Origin: Flectonema sp. DT1601
Lineage: Eukaryota; Euglenozoa; Diplonemea; Diplonemida; Diplonemidae
Direction of reading: 5' to 3'
Length of the DNA stretch: 64,000 nucleotides
Assembly: GCA_964019425.1 (NCBI GenBank)
Contig: OZ025813.1
Location: forward strand, 930,001 to 994,000
Shown here: piece after piece, positions 31,887 through 45,300 of the stretch
How the letters are laid out: every line of letters starts with the position of its first letter
Numbering within the stretch: the first letter of the stretch is position 1
Program-made: the position numbers and the translations under genes
The notes under the pieces: model-generated
Database searches by the model: none
What the model was told of the DNA's origin: nothing
What the model saw: the letters and a program-made list of their open reading frames with translations, nothing else

Positions 31887-33171
31887 GCGGTATACGGTTG
31901 CTCGTTTGTTTGCGTGTGTAAGAACGAGTCAGTGATGCGTGATTAAGTGCAGTCTATTTTAGATTGTTAGCACTAAACGAAAGAACTAATCGGTTGTATC
32001 ATGAAACGAATATGATAAAGTGAAGAGTGCATTCATCGTTGATTTTCTCCGATTATAATTTTATTTTTCCGAACTTGCGGTATTGCTGCTGAAAAGGTTT
32101 TTCTAACTTCGCAAATCAATAACTGATAGTTGGGACTAATTTCAATGCTGTTTAACGTTCAATGAATGGAATCTTTGATATCAGTGTACAGATGTCATCT
32201 ATATTGATGTTAGTTTTTTTTTTTTTCATTTTTTTTGAAACTCGTTGATATTTATGAACGCGCCAACGCTTGCAATGAGCATGTTGACTCTTTTGCGAAA
32301 TATACTTTTTATTTAAAAAAAAAACTACATTAGACTGCAAGGATTTCTGTTGTCGTAATATATAATACAAATTGGGAAGAATTTTGTTATTTTCAATCGT
32401 TTTTTTTTTTTTATTCTTCTTTTTTTAAAAAAAGAAAGAGAAATCTAACTACGATTGGATAGTTTACTCTCACATTGTATTGGCGATGTTTTCTTTGTCT
32501 TCATTTTTTTTTTTTTTTTTTTTTTGAATTGTGTCCCAGCTCTCTTTTTGTTTACATGCATTTTCATTCTGTGTTTTTCTTCTCCCTTTCACGGCAGATA
32601 TAGAGAACGGTTTTTTTTATCGGAATACAAGCTCTGCTTCAAAAAGAACAGGAAAAACCCCTTTCTGATCTTCATAGAGAATAGTGTGGTAAAACTGCCT
32701 TGAAAATGTGGGAAAAAAACTGACAGTCGGGTGCTCGAATTTTACCGTTCTTGATTATTGGTTTATAAAACTTTAAAAAAATATATCTTCATATTTCGTT
32801 GATATATTTTTTTTTAGAACAGCTACCAAACAGAACCTCCTCGAACCAACGTTTCCTTTTTTTTTTTTTTTGTTTCGTCTTTTTGATTTATTCTTGCCGG
32901 TTCAAGCCCGCCGAGAACATTATTTCTCTTAGCCTTAGCGCGTAGACAATTCTTGAATTCTACTTTTCGTTTGTTTCTTTTTAACGCTTTCTTTTGACTT
33001 TTTAATTAGTCTCGGTGGTCGTTATATATATCTTTTTGTTTTATTTCAGCAGGTCGGCTTATGACTGTGAAAAAATCTGGAAAAGAGAATACCAACTTTT
33101 TTTAAAAAATCATGTATTTTTCTAATCTAGACCAAATCTCTTTTTTTTCACAGAAGGAGGGATGCTAAACT
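31887..33171. other. Intergenic spacer after the array
   Basis: AT-rich with T runs; GGTTCAAGCCC near 32900 is B-box-like but has no tRNA around it. A T-run plus CACAG acceptor ends at 33153. I see no supported gene. Confidence 0.55.
33140..33153 (+). promoter_or_regulatory. Predicted trans-splice acceptor of the cyclin gene
   Basis: CTC then T8 then CACAG ends at 33153, 18 bases before the cyclin ATG. A leader spliced here would retain an upstream ATG at 33162. Confidence 0.65.
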
Positions 33172-33678
33172 ATGTCGGGAGAAGAAGTGACCACTGACGA
33201 AGAGCGAGAAAGATTCTTAGGAGGGTTAATTGATGTTTTAAAGTCATTCGTCGCCGTCAGTAGCCATGAGTACACACCTTCTGTATTCGCTTCTGGTAAG
33301 ATTCCGAGAATATCGATAGATCGTTTTGTTAGAAGGTTAGCTCAGTACACTAAATGCGACGACTACGATTTCATTGTTTGTTTGATTCTTATAGACAGAC
33401 TACTGTACAACAGGCCTTACAGATTAAATATGTACGTCTTTCACAGGATGTTTTTAACAGCGTTGCTTGTCGCTATTAAGTCTCGACAGGATATCGTATA
33501 CACCAATCAATACTACTCAGAAGTGGGAGGTGTTACTCTTCACCAGTTAAACATAATGGAAGAAGAGTTCATCCTCGCCTTGGATTGGGATGTATATGTC
33601 GATAGGGAAATTTTCGATAATTTTATGTGTGAAATCGTACAGCGATTTGACTTTGGAACCCGAAGAGACATTGGCTAA
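33172..33678 (+). CDS. PHO80-like (P/U-type) cyclin
   Basis: A 168-residue protein, almost entirely one cyclin box. Family features are ISIDRFVRRLAQYTKCDDYDFIVCLILIDRLL, then the N-terminal-fold helices HRMFLTALLVAIKSRQD, NQYYSEVGG and LNIMEEEFILALDWDVYV. Such cyclins pair with CDKs of the PHO85/CRK type; in trypanosomatids related CYC2-type proteins act in G1, but the role here is inferred. An out-of-frame upstream ORF (33162-33197) overlaps the start codon, so translation may be dampened or need leaky scanning. Confidence 0.85.
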   Translation: MSGEEVTTDEERERFLGGLIDVLKSFVAVSSHEYTPSVFASGKIPRISIDRFVRRLAQYTKCDDYDFIVCLILIDRLLYNRPYRLNMYVFHRMFLTALLVAIKSRQDIVYTNQYYSEVGGVTLHQLNIMEEEFILALDWDVYVDREIFDNFMCEIVQRFDFGTRRDIG

Positions 33679-33717
33679 ACATTTCCTGTTTCAGGCTCCG
33701 ATTTTTTGTACTTTAAA

Positions 33718-33754
<37 letters not shown>

Positions 33755-36700
33755 GCTTTCGTCTTGTGTTATTGCTGTGGCAACCTTGAATACCCAGACA
33801 GATGTCACTGATGGGACGAATTAATAAGTTTTGGGCAAACAAATTAAGGTCCAGTCAGATTGAGAATAGAAACTCACTCAATCAGTTTTCATGTTTAGTC
33901 AGAACAACAGTGTCTTTCTGCAATATGATTACTGTACATCGGTATAGATTCCTACTAACCTCTGAAGGGTTTATTATTCGCCAAACAGTTGTGTAAAGCG
34001 TTTGCCGCAAGCAGCACATTCAGATCAGAGTTGCTATAAACGTATTATTATTTCCTCTTTTTGAGAAGCAATAATGGTACTGTACAATTATATTTTCACA
34101 AAAGGGAATCCCTATTCACGATATTTGTCGCCTTACTGCTTTACGGTTTACTATTTCTGCTGATTTTTTTTTTTTTTTTTATTGTCAGCTTATCTATTTG
34201 ACCTCTTTTATAATTTCTTATGTAGGCACTCCCGAAGTGAAAAATATCGTTCCCATGTCTGTGTCGTCGTCCCTCAACCCATCCTCCTCTTTTTTATATA
34301 TTGTAAGACGACAATGTGTGTACATCGTTACAACCTGCTGGTTGGGTAGTTGTGCACTTGTTTTTTCCTTTTAGTATTTGTATGGCGCGCAAAGCTTTGA
34401 AGAAGTTGTGGAGTTCACTGGGCCTTGAGTTTCATCTATATTCGGAATCAGTTAGCTCCAGAAATGACCAACTTGGAAAGGAGTAACGAATTACGGATAG
34501 GAGTTGCCCAAAACATGCAAACCTATGAATTCCTTAAAAAAATATTTTTTATAACCGCACTTCTTTTGATTCTCCCTCTGCATCTTCTCCACTAACGATT
34601 ATTAGCTAGCTGGTTCACACTTTAAGAAATGTGGACAACATGCGAAGGGCTTTTCCGGTGCTGATTTGCGGCCCGTAGAAATGCCTGCAATATATTGGTT
34701 AAACAGTGTGCCACGCTGTGGGTGTGGTTTTTTTTATGTCTGTGCATGTTTATGTCACGTCTGACAATACGGAGGGAGTGGAATAAAATTTCTGCTGATG
34801 ATGTGATCTTTAGAACGAAAACTATTTTATAATTTCTCTTCCGACCGTTTCCCCCACTTTTCTTTCGTGTGCTGCAGTTGGTTTCGCTACTTCACTCGCT
34901 TTGTCCTCCTTTTTTGTCCGTTTTTTTTTTTTTTTTTTTTTTTTTGAACCCGAAAAACCCCTTTGCTCTATCGCACGTATTCCTTTCTAGCCCTCACAGT
35001 CTAACCGGATTACTGCTTTGTTGCACAAGCAATAATAAAAAAAAAAAAAAGCTTTTTTTTTTTTTTTTTTTTTTTTTTCCCCCCTTCTATTTATTTTGAA
35101 ATGCAGTGTTCTCCGCCCAACTCAATTAATATGTTGCGACACGGGAGAGATTATTAAAAAAACAAAGCAGATCGTTTTTTTGCCGCTATAACGTAAGCAA
35201 CATTAGTTTATACCTTTTTATTGCGGACCAGCCTCTCGTTTGTCTATTAATTTCGAGGGTAAAATCTTGTTGCGGCTAGTTTAGTTAGGCCAGCGCAGTT
35301 TTTATTTTTTATTATTTTTTTTTTTTTTAATGTTAGTGTTCAAGGATCTCTTGTTTTTTTTATTTTATTTTCCCCTTACCCCTCTCTTAACACTGTCTGC
35401 CTCGTTCAAACAGTGCGTCTTGGTAGTTATCTACTTCAGGTAGTGTCAGTATTAATGTTGGCTAAACCTAGAGCTTCACTACCCTGACTTCAATAAACAA
35501 ATTAATGTTATTTTGTCTGAGAACAGAAAATTTCCACTTTTTTTTCTGAAGTCGATTTTTTTTTGTCTCAACGACGACCCTATTCCTCAAAGTGCTTTTG
35601 TGATTTCTGACATAATGTTATTATTCCACTTGCAACTGTTTTGTTTGTTGCGAGAAGAAGTAGGAGAGGAAAACAAATGTCAATTTATATCTTGAGAACC
35701 TAATATTCAGCTCGTCAAATCTATTTGATGAGTAGTGCGCCGTCTTTCCTGTACCCGTAGTACTTATTTTATTGTGGATTTCGTGAAACCCTCCCCCCCG
35801 CTTTTTTTTTTTTTTTTTTTTTTGGTATGTTTGGAAATAGTGCAAAAAAAAAAAAGGATGTGGTGACGGACTCAGACGTATAATATTTCTAATTCAGCAA
35901 AAAACACTTGCTGAAAAGGATAAGTCATTGTGATAGTATTAATTAACATAAAACTATCAGCTGTTGAAAAGGAAGTCACCTACTTGCGTCTATCCAACTA
36001 CCTAGCCATCGGGCTACCCGATCGGGTTATTCAAATAGCATTACTTCGTCAGACTTTGCTTCTCCTACTGGTTGAGGTTGGCTGAGCTGTAAACCTTTGT
36101 GAATCCCATGGGGAAAAAAATCTTCCCGGCATTTAAAAAAAAAAAAAAAAAAAAAGTTGCTAATCGGATACGATAACAGTAGTTAACTAAAAAAAAAAAA
36201 ACCAGCAAATCTAATTTTCTGTAATTTTTTTGCGTTTTGCTAATAAAGTCGTATTTTGGTAAACATTTGCAAGTTTTCTTTCAAACTTGCAAGTGTTTAA
36301 TAATTATTGACTATCTGGTACCCTCTACACTAAACATGCACCTCTACCTCAATGAGGGTTCAGAGAACGACCAAGATTATTTTTTATAAGCCAGAAAAAA
36401 AAATAGAACGAAAAAAAAAAGATAGAAGAAAAAAAATGAATTAATGGGAAGCATTGGTCCACCTGCTGAAAGCAAAAAAAAAAAAAAAAAAAAAAAAAAG
36501 GTTGCTGACTTTTGTACCTCCCGAGTGCGCTCTGACAGAAGGGAACCAAAACCTTCTTCTCGTTTCTTACTATTTTCTTATTCTTCTTCTTCTCAAAAAA
36601 AAAAAAAAAAAAAAAAAAATGAAAGAAAGATGAACAAGAAATAAGAAGGAAACACTTCGTCTGTCCCATCCCCGTATCTGTCCATAGCTGCAGTTCTAAC

Positions 36701-36881
36701 TGAAAAAATCTAAGCTGAATTGCTTTATTACTGTCATTTATTATTTTTAGGTAATCTCCAGCCTTCGACAAGGAGTGTAACCAAAACAATGGTCATTTGC
36801 GTAAATTAAAAAAAAAAAAATCAAAAAACAAACATCAATCTGGTCATCCAACTTTTTTTTTTTTTTTTTGTCAGTTAATCG
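33679..36881. other. 3.2 kb gene-free stretch with simple repeats
   Basis: Contains a (AAT)12 microsatellite at 33719-33754, numerous T runs (near 34921-34945, 35050-35078, 35802-35823) and A runs (near 36474-36499, 36595-36619). ORFs here are poly-Lys or poly-Phe readings or lack any recognisable domain. A T-run plus GTCAG acceptor ends at 36874. It is the longest stretch without a gene in the window. Confidence 0.6.
33719..33754. repeat. (AAT)n microsatellite
   Basis: Twelve uninterrupted AAT units in the 3' UTR or spacer just after the cyclin gene. Confidence 0.95.
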
Positions 36882-39800
36882 ATGGACAGTAAAATATGGT
36901 CATTGTTGTCTTCGGTGATGATCATCGCCCTAATACTTCCCCCGTTGGTTGTATTTCATTCTTACTCACAACAAGAAAGACAAGTAGCAACTGAAGGAGT
37001 TACTGCAACACGTCTACGTGAGGTGTCAAGTGAAAAAGGATTTCTTCTCGACGGCGTACCTCTCGGTAAGCTCAAACCCCACGATATGAAGAACTCAAAT
37101 GTGACTGTAATAATGGCTCAGCTAAGAGGAATGACTGTAATATGTACGCAACAGATAGTAAATACTGCTTTGTTACAACGTGTTTCAGAACTCGTAGTTG
37201 TTATTGACAGTTCATTTCCTTATCAAAAACCTCTTCCAGTAACAATATCATCTCTGAGAAGTAATGTATTTGGTGATGCCTGTGTATTAGCTTTGAACGG
37301 ATCTCCAAACCCAAATGACTACGACCTACTATCACTTAGACCTGGTGATTTAGTAACGCTAGCTGGAATGATCCCAGACACTCAGGCTTCTCTTACAATA
37401 AAAGTATACGTCTCACGTGAATCACTATCACTACCAGAGGCATATAATACTGGTGCTGGGTTGATAAGTTCCGGTCAAAGTCATATATTGTTTGCTTTTG
37501 CAGCGCTTGATCCTCACAGACCTGATGCATTAGAAGGGTTGCTAAAACCGCTTCAAGGAAAGGATGGAATTGTTGGATGTCCTTTAATAACAAATGAAAC
37601 CTTTGATGATCAAATAATATCACTTGGGTTAGGCGTTGATGCACCAAATATAAGAGGGGGATTCTTAGTAGCAACTCAACGTTTATCTGGTGAGAGTGTC
37701 AGAGATGCTGGGGCTCGATCTACCCAACGAATGGTACCGCTATCTCGTCCTGAGTGTCTATTGATTTCGAAACCTATTTGGGATGCTTTTGGTCCATTCA
37801 ACGATACTCGTTTACGAGGCAATGAAAACTCCTTCTCACTACTTAGTAGTCTCATTAGTCTTTTATCAGATGCTCATGAGATCGATGGACTTGCTGCTAC
37901 AATGCAAGATTTGGTATGAATAATGACTATACAATTATAAAAAAACAAAAAAAAAAAAAAAAACAGATTCAAATCTCACACCTGTTTGATGACCACAGCC
38001 TTCAGAACGACATCTCCGTCGTCCTCAGCAATAAAATTCAACGTCTCTATGAAGTACAAGAAACAGTTATGAGAGACACACAGCTTTATATGTACGAAAC
38101 AGATACCAGTGGAATCGCTAAGGGACCGTCACCAGGTTTTAAAAAATTGTATGCGACAATGAAACGTGACATCACGACGTTAACTAATTTAGTACAAAAG
38201 TTGAATGACAATACGGAAGTGACTTATGATAAGAAAGGAAGAAATAATGTCCTCCTTGTAGGAGGGATGTTATACAGTACGTTGGCTGATGTTCCAGTTG
38301 ACGGAGGACCTTTTACATGTCAAAAGGAATTCCTACCAGTTCCGTCTGGTTGGGTCTTGGGCTCTGATGATGAGGGAAGTCTACTTGTTGCTGAACACAC
38401 CTGGTCAACAGATGCTCTAGTCACTGGACGAGGTTCTTTAATTTACACGACTAGAGGTGGTGAACCTTCTTCAGGACACTTACTTCGAAAAGGATCACTT
38501 CTAAAACCCGCAAACTGTCCTTTACAAATTCTAATTAAAACAACGATCACAATCACTCAAACTGTGACTGATAATTCTGGACTTCGTTCTAAGATAATTC
38601 AACAGTGTAATGAATTGGTTGAATACTCTGACTTCTTACTCAAAGAAATATCTCATTTAGCTGTTAGACTAAAAGGAAAACCTCTAATAGAACTAACACA
38701 CGCATCACTTGGTCTAGAAACCAGTTTTGATTTCTTGATAAGAACAAATCAAAAGATTTTGATTCCTTCAGTTAACGACGCTAAATGGATTCTTCCAAAG
38801 GGTAGTCTTCGAGAGATCGATGAAAAATCAAATTTGCCATTTTTGAAACAGAAATACACCTTATCAGTTCAGGGGAATATCCCGTTGATGTCTGTTAATG
38901 AATCGTGGTTGCATTCATCGTTGAATGTCTTGCGATCAGGGAAAACAAGAATCATATGGCATGCCTGGTGTTGTAACTGTTGTGGATTCTCAAATGAAAT
39001 GAGCCACTTTTTAGTACCGTTGAGAACAACAGCTTTGGGACCCAACATAATGACGACTGCAGCACCATCATGTTTTTGTTCAGGTCATCCCGAAAGTGTT
39101 ACTGCAGCAATAGAAAGAATGCTCCTAGAAGACGCCTCACCATACATGAAACGACAAGACTTGTCTGATGCTCATACTGTTTGGATATCTCATTCTGACC
39201 CAGCTGCGTATACTCTGTTCACCCCAACAGGACCTGATTATTTCGTAGGTAGGTCTATGTATGAATTCACTTTAATTGATATTGAATGGGTTCAAAAGGC
39301 TAATAGTGTTTTAGTTGATGAAATTTGGGTTCCATCTCAATTTGTTAAGACGGTTTTTTATGAATCGGGTGTTGATCCGAGAAAGCTTCGAATCATTCCT
39401 GAGGCTGTTGATACTCTGCTTTGGTCACCTGCTGTAGGAGAACCAGAGTTCACGGAGATGGTTAGAAATGGAAGATTTCCTCCGAGGCAATGGAGGCATG
39501 CCCCTCTTTCACCAACAAGAATCCCACGTATCACTGATACAAAGTTCTTAAGTGTTTTTAAATGGGAAGGTAGAAAAGGATGGACCTTTCTAATAGATGC
39601 CTTTGCAAACCATTTTACCGCCTCTGATAACATCTGTCTCATAATTTCAACTCATATTTGGCAACCTGAAGCGGGAAGTGTCAAAGACCTTCGTAACCCC
39701 CTTGCGATCAGAGATATTATTTTAAATCATCTCGGCAAGAGGTCAGAAGATATCTCAAATCTACCTTGTATTCAAATTATTACGGAAGAGTTGTCGGAGA

Positions 39801-40240
39801 ATGACATGGTTGGTCTTTTTCGTTCAGCAGATGCATTCGTGCTACCCACCAGAGGCGAGGGATGGGGACTTCCTTGTCAACAAGCAATGTCAATAGGATT
39901 GCCAACCATATCAACGAGGTTTGGAGGATCAACTCATTTTATGAATGATAGAAACTCACTTCTTATCGACGTGCAGTCGGTTGATGAAATCCCTCGTAAT
40001 TGTAGTTACAGCTTCCAACCTGGGAAATCATGGGCTACTCCTTCTGTCTCGCATCTTGTTCAGCACATTAAATGGGTTCTAAATAATCCACTTGAGGCTC
40101 AACGCCTCGGAACCTTCGCTCGCCAAGACATGATTGACACGTACTCTGAGCCTGTGGTTGCTGAATTATTACTTAAGAATTTTAAGAGAATTGAAAAAGT
40201 GATTCAAAACAGGAAACTAAAAGCAAGATTAAAGAAATAA
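36882..40240 (+). CDS. Membrane-anchored GT-B glycosyltransferase
   Basis: Two exons (36882-37913 and 37967-40240) encode about 1101 residues. The 53-base intron begins GTATGA and ends in an A-run plus CAG; joining MQDL to IQISHLFDDH keeps phase. Residues about 7-27 are a signal anchor (SLLSSVMIIALILPPLVVF), so a type II Golgi or ER protein. Residues about 28-700 are a long lumenal region without a domain I can name. From about 740 on lies a GT-B fold of the GT4 (Glycos_transf_1) type: KFLSVFKWEGRKGWTFLIDA, then DAFVLPTRGEGWGLPCQQAM (about 965-985) containing the nucleotide-sugar-binding E-x7-E region. Donor and acceptor sugars cannot be read from sequence. The acceptor AG is at 36873-36874. 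Confidence 0.8.
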
Positions 40241-41506
40241 TACAACTACCGCCCCCCCATCTGGTGGGGTATACGATAGACCTAAGTAGTGATTGCGTTG
40301 TCAGTTCTTTTTATCGGCCTTAGTGGAACTTTAATAATGTTTTTTTTTAATTGCATTCGATAATGTGCTGTACGGTTCTCGAATAGCACCCATTTACTTG
40401 TTTTGCTGAGTACTACCGTGTTGGATATGTGTATAAACAGGTGATAGAGGTGGAGTACGTACTCTTTTCGATGTCATTTTTGGAAATCCAAAAAGGTACG
40501 AATTATATTTAGTCATTTACTATAATGATCGAAACATTTTTTTTGTGCGTTTCGTATCTCCTGCGATTGTTGTTTGTTGTGTTGTGATTTTTTTTTTTTT
40601 TTTTTTTTTTTTAATTTGCGAAAAGTTTGTTTGGTGACCTCTTTTTTTTTTATATTCTGATTAGTTAATGTGTTGCGATACTCGCATGCTTGTTGACACT
40701 TGTATGCATTTATGTGATATCGTGGGGCTTCCCAATTTTTATGTATCTGTTTTTGCTTTTTTGTATGTGATGTACTTTGTGTGATGGTAGCGATGCTTAT
40801 CGATGACTGTTGCATTTGTTTTAATTCCGTTTTTCGATTTCAGCCTTTTTTGGGCTGAGAGACTAAGGTTTTGGTAGGTCGTTAATTATCTGAATCTTTC
40901 TTATTATTATTTTTTTATTTTTAAAGAAAAAAAATCTGTTCACTTATACAGATGTAACTCGCAAACCAACAGGATCACCTCCCCTCCAAACCTAGAAACA
41001 TTTATTGTAATGTAAAGTATTTACGTCAATCGCAGAGTGTATACCTACACTAACATTACCTTTAATCTCTAAATGTTAAATTATCGTTATGTTGTTTTAT
41101 GATGTAAGACATTTGTATTTTACGTACAAACTCGAACAGTTAATCCCCCTCCCCTAAATCTGTTGCATTTGTTTCTTTAATAAAGCTTAAGCTATTCTTT
41201 TTACCGTCGGTTATGAATGACCCTTCAAGTTTTTTGGATATCAGCAGGCCCTGCGAAATCAATTCATTCATATACGTTGCAGGCTCTAATGGAAGTCAGC
41301 TAAAGAAAGAAAATATAAAATATGTCTGGGAATTTAAAATACTCTAATCAAGTTGTTCTCTCCCCAACAGGGACATAATCAATACACAGGTGATCATTCT
41401 CAGTTAATTGTTTTTTCAGTTTGTTGTAATATTTTTTTTTTTTTATATTCGTAATTCCCAAAAAAAAAAAAAAAAAAAAAAAGATCAGAAATCAATATCG
41501 TACAAA
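40241..41506. other. Intergenic spacer
   Basis: AT-rich, T-run near 40588-40611 and A-run near 41460-41481. An acceptor-like TTTTTTCAG ends at 41419. No gene is seen on either strand. Confidence 0.55.
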
Positions 41507-41854
41507 ATGGCGAGTATCCGTAGGATGGTATTGGCTGGTTCTAAAATGACGGGAAAGACCGTTGACGTATTAGACGGTGATCGACACGACGTCTTAAAAA
41601 ATAAAAATAACTATTCATGGTACGACATGGAACAGATGTGGATGAACCCAATAACTTTCGGAAGATACTACGGACACCCAAAGAGACCTTGGTACACTGG
41701 TAATTGGAAATTCCATGAGGGTGTTAATCTTTGGGGACAAACCTCTGCAGACAGAATCGAACGTAGACTCAGTCGTGGAAGTGCAGTAACTTATCCAGTC
41801 TTGGAACACATGAAAGAAGCTCCGAAGGAAAAGAAGAAGAAGAAAAAGAAGTAG
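41507..41854 (+). CDS. Small basic protein of unknown function
   Basis: 115 residues from ATG 41507 (MASIRRMVLAGSK). The body is rich in Trp and Tyr (NNYSWYDMEQMWMNPITFGR, GHPKRPWYTGNWKFHEGVNLWG), which looks like a folded, conserved small subunit, and the protein ends in a poly-Lys tail. The N-terminus has spaced Arg and few acids, compatible with mitochondrial targeting, but this is weak. I do not recognise a family. Codon usage and the clean ATG make it more credible than the poly-Lys ORFs of the spacers. The longer upstream frame only translates an A-run. Confidence 0.6.
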   Translation: MASIRRMVLAGSKMTGKTVDVLDGDRHDVLKNKNNYSWYDMEQMWMNPITFGRYYGHPKRPWYTGNWKFHEGVNLWGQTSADRIERRLSRGSAVTYPVLEHMKEAPKEKKKKKKK

Positions 41855-42332
41855 AAAAACACAAGACTGTGTTATTGGATTTTAAACTTAGTGTGTTGCG
41901 CAGCAGTATCTGGTCACCACTTTCAGTGTAGTAAACCAACTCTCTAACTGCTGTTATAAACTGGGCTGCTTTTCAGCTTGAAAAAAAAAAAAAAAAGGAA
42001 AACGAATTCTTTTAACTCATTCATCATTACTATTCAGCCAGTCTTGAATTACGAACACAGATATGTATTAACAGAGTTGTGAAGAATATATATCAAAGTA
42101 CATTAGCTTAAGAAAATATTACTTGCTACAGGTACAGCACAACATGAAGGGGAGATTGGAAATAATTTGTGGTTTCTCAGCGGAATCTGTTATCCCTACT
42201 CGACTCGTTCTCATTCTTATGATTAGATATCTATGTCTTAACCACAGGTTACTTACTAGAAAAAAAGAAAAAAAAAAAGGGACGACACCCATCCTCATTG
42301 TTTGAGAAGACCCCCAACAACAATAATTTAAA
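41855..42332. other. Intergenic spacer
   Basis: No gene seen. Candidate acceptors for the myosin gene are TACAG at 42127-42131 and, with a better pyrimidine-rich upstream tract, CCACAG ending at 42247. Confidence 0.5.
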
Positions 42333-45300
42333 ATGGGTGGGATTATGAAAGATGAAGAAAAGCTAAACCGTGACCTCTGTAAGCCGGGGGCGAAGGTTTT
42401 CTATTGGGAACCGGGACACGCGTGGGCTCTCGGAATTGTTGAATCTGATGACGGAAAGTACTTTCAGATCAAAGGATGTGATTACTGCGCTACAAAGATT
42501 GATGCTCTGACTCCTCAAAAGCTTCCTGAAGACAAGATCTGGCCAGTCAGAGAAGATGTGTTAGATGAGGACGTTGATGACTTGTTGACTCTGACAGTAC
42601 TTCACGACTCTACTATTCAAAGAACTCTTTTCATTCGTTACATGAAAGACACTTGCTATACAAACATTGGAGCTATTGTTGTCGCATTGAACCCTTGGAA
42701 CTTTAAGATTAAGAAATACATGGACGATCAGATGCCAAACTACCTCGCTGAGGGTGAAATCATCCGTCACAACGTTCCTCACTCCTGGGCTCAGGCTCAC
42801 AACACTTACAATGAGTTAGGTCGTGACGCAGCTGATCAGTGTATTCTTATTTCAGGAGAATCTGGAGCTGGTAAAACAGAAGCCGCCAAGATTGTTATGA
42901 AATACTTGGGTGCTATCTCTTGCAGACAGGGATCTGAAGACCAAAAAGCAGCTGCCCGTAAGGTCGCCTTCAACATCAACCAGGCCTCTCCAATTTTAGA
43001 AGGTTTTGGTAACGCGAAGACCGTTCGTAACGATAACTCTTCTCGTTTCGGTAAGTTCATGAAAGTACAGTTTGATACAACTGGATTCTTAGTTGGGGCG
43101 TTCACTACTAAATATTTGTTAGAAAAGTCTCGTATTATTACTGCTTCAGGAAGTGAGAGAGTGTACCACGCATTCTATCTCATCACAAAGGGTAAAGATG
43201 CATCAAAATACGGTCTCAGCGCAGCGTCATCTTACAAATCTTGCAATGCAGGAAAGTGTATTGACATTCCGGGTGTTAATGATGGTGAAGATTACGATAT
43301 CTGTTTGACTGCAATGCACGACTGTGGATTCTCCGACGACGACGTCGACGGAGTTTGGAGAATGGTTGCTGGTTGCCTTCACTTAATTAATTTAGATTTC
43401 AAGGAAATTGATAAAGATTCCTGTTCTATTGATGATGGCGGTGGTGTAATTGCCAAATGCTGCGACCAATGGATGATCGACAAAGCATCCATGGACAAGG
43501 AATTAATCACAACTACTATGCAAACTCGTGATGGACCTGTCACAAAGATTCTCAACAAAACCAAATCAACAGACACAAGAGACTCACTTATTAAGGCTTG
43601 TTATGATGCTTTATTCTCATGGCAGGTGTTGGCAATTAACAACACTACTGACAGTGGAACAGGTCAGAACTTTATTGGTCTGTTGGATATCTTCGGATTT
43701 GAAGATTTCGAGTACAACTCTTTCGAACAGATTTGTATTAACTTGGCCAACGAAACCCTTCAAAACCACTACAACAATTACATCTTTCAAAAAGACATGG
43801 ACGAGTGCCGTGCTGAAGGAGTTGATGTAACTGAAGTTGTCTGCCCAGATAACTCTCCTTGTCTGAAAATGCTTACTGATAAAACAGGTATATTTGGTAT
43901 GCTTGATGACGAGTGCTCCATGGGTGCTGGTACTAATGAAGGATTCTTAGACAAAGTCATGGATAAGTTTAAGGGAAAACATCCTTTCTTTGATGTCAAG
44001 AAACTCGCTAAGAACTCTTTCTTAGTTCTCCATTACGCCGCGACGGTTAACTACACAGTTGAAGGATGGTTAGATAAGAACAGAGACACTTTAAAACCAG
44101 CTATGAAGTTATTAATGAGAGCATCAGGCAATCCTTTAATTGCTTCACTTCTCCCCGAACCAGTTGAAGGAGGACGTCCTATTACTGTTGGAGGATTCTT
44201 TAAGCAGCAGCTTGTTGATATGATGGACTTGATCAACAGCACCAACCCCCACTGGATTCGTTGCGTTAAGCCTCATCCTGCTAAGAAACCTCTTATGGTT
44301 CACGGAATTACTATGATGACACAATTAGAGTCTTCCGGTGTACTTGGTACTGTTAAGATTAGAAAGGCTGGTTTCCCAGTCAGACCAACATTTAAGAACT
44401 TCGTTCAGCGTTTTAAAATTATTTTGGGAGCTGGTCCAAACTTAGATGACCTCCAGGACATGAAGGACTGGTCTCGTAAGGTCTGCGACAAGTGTGGAAT
44501 TGACCCAAAGAAGGCGCAGGTTGGAACCACAAAAATGTTCCTAAAGACCGAAGCCAACCAGACCCTTGAAGCCGCCCGTGACGAAGCCCAAAAGGTCCAC
44601 CGTATTAACGCTCAGAATGCTGGTAGAAAGAAGCTTAAAGATCTTGCCTCTAGACACAAGGCTCGTATGGATAAGTTAAAGCAAATCCAGAAAGTCTGGA
44701 AGGAGGAGATGAACGGACTCAGAAAGAGACGTCAAGATGCTCAGAATACCTATAATTCAAGTGGAAAGCTCCCTCCAATGCCAAAGGCAGCTCCAGGAAT
44801 GAAACAGGCTGCTGAACCTGAGCCAGAACCAGAACCTGAGCCGGAACCAGAGCCAGAACCAGAACCTGAACCAGAGCCGGAGCCATCTCCAGAGGAGGAA
44901 ATCCCTGAGATTAACCCATTAGAAGGTCAGTTTAGTTCTGATCGTGCTTGCACAGTTTGTGACACCACCTACACTGGAGACGAGGCAAAGATGGCTATCT
45001 ACATCTGTACCGATTGTGACGAAAAGCTCTGCGAAACCTGCTGGAACGTAGAGCACAAGAACAAAAAGAGACAACACCACTGTAAGCTTCTCCTCTACTT
45101 CGAGTGTGACTTGTGCACCAGGGGACACGACAAAAAGCCAAAGGCGTTGCCTGCATTATGGTTTTGTACTCCGTGCAAAATGATGTTGTGCAAACAGTGC
45201 TGGCATGATGAGCACAAGAACCCAAAGAGACGTCGTCACAAGCAACAGTTTCTGTACCCAGATGGTGAAGAAGGTTGCTGGTCAGATGTCACTGTAAACG

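Noticed and set aside
35985-36030. tRNA D-arm-like sequence on the minus strand
   Set aside because: No matching B-box or acceptor stem at the right distance.
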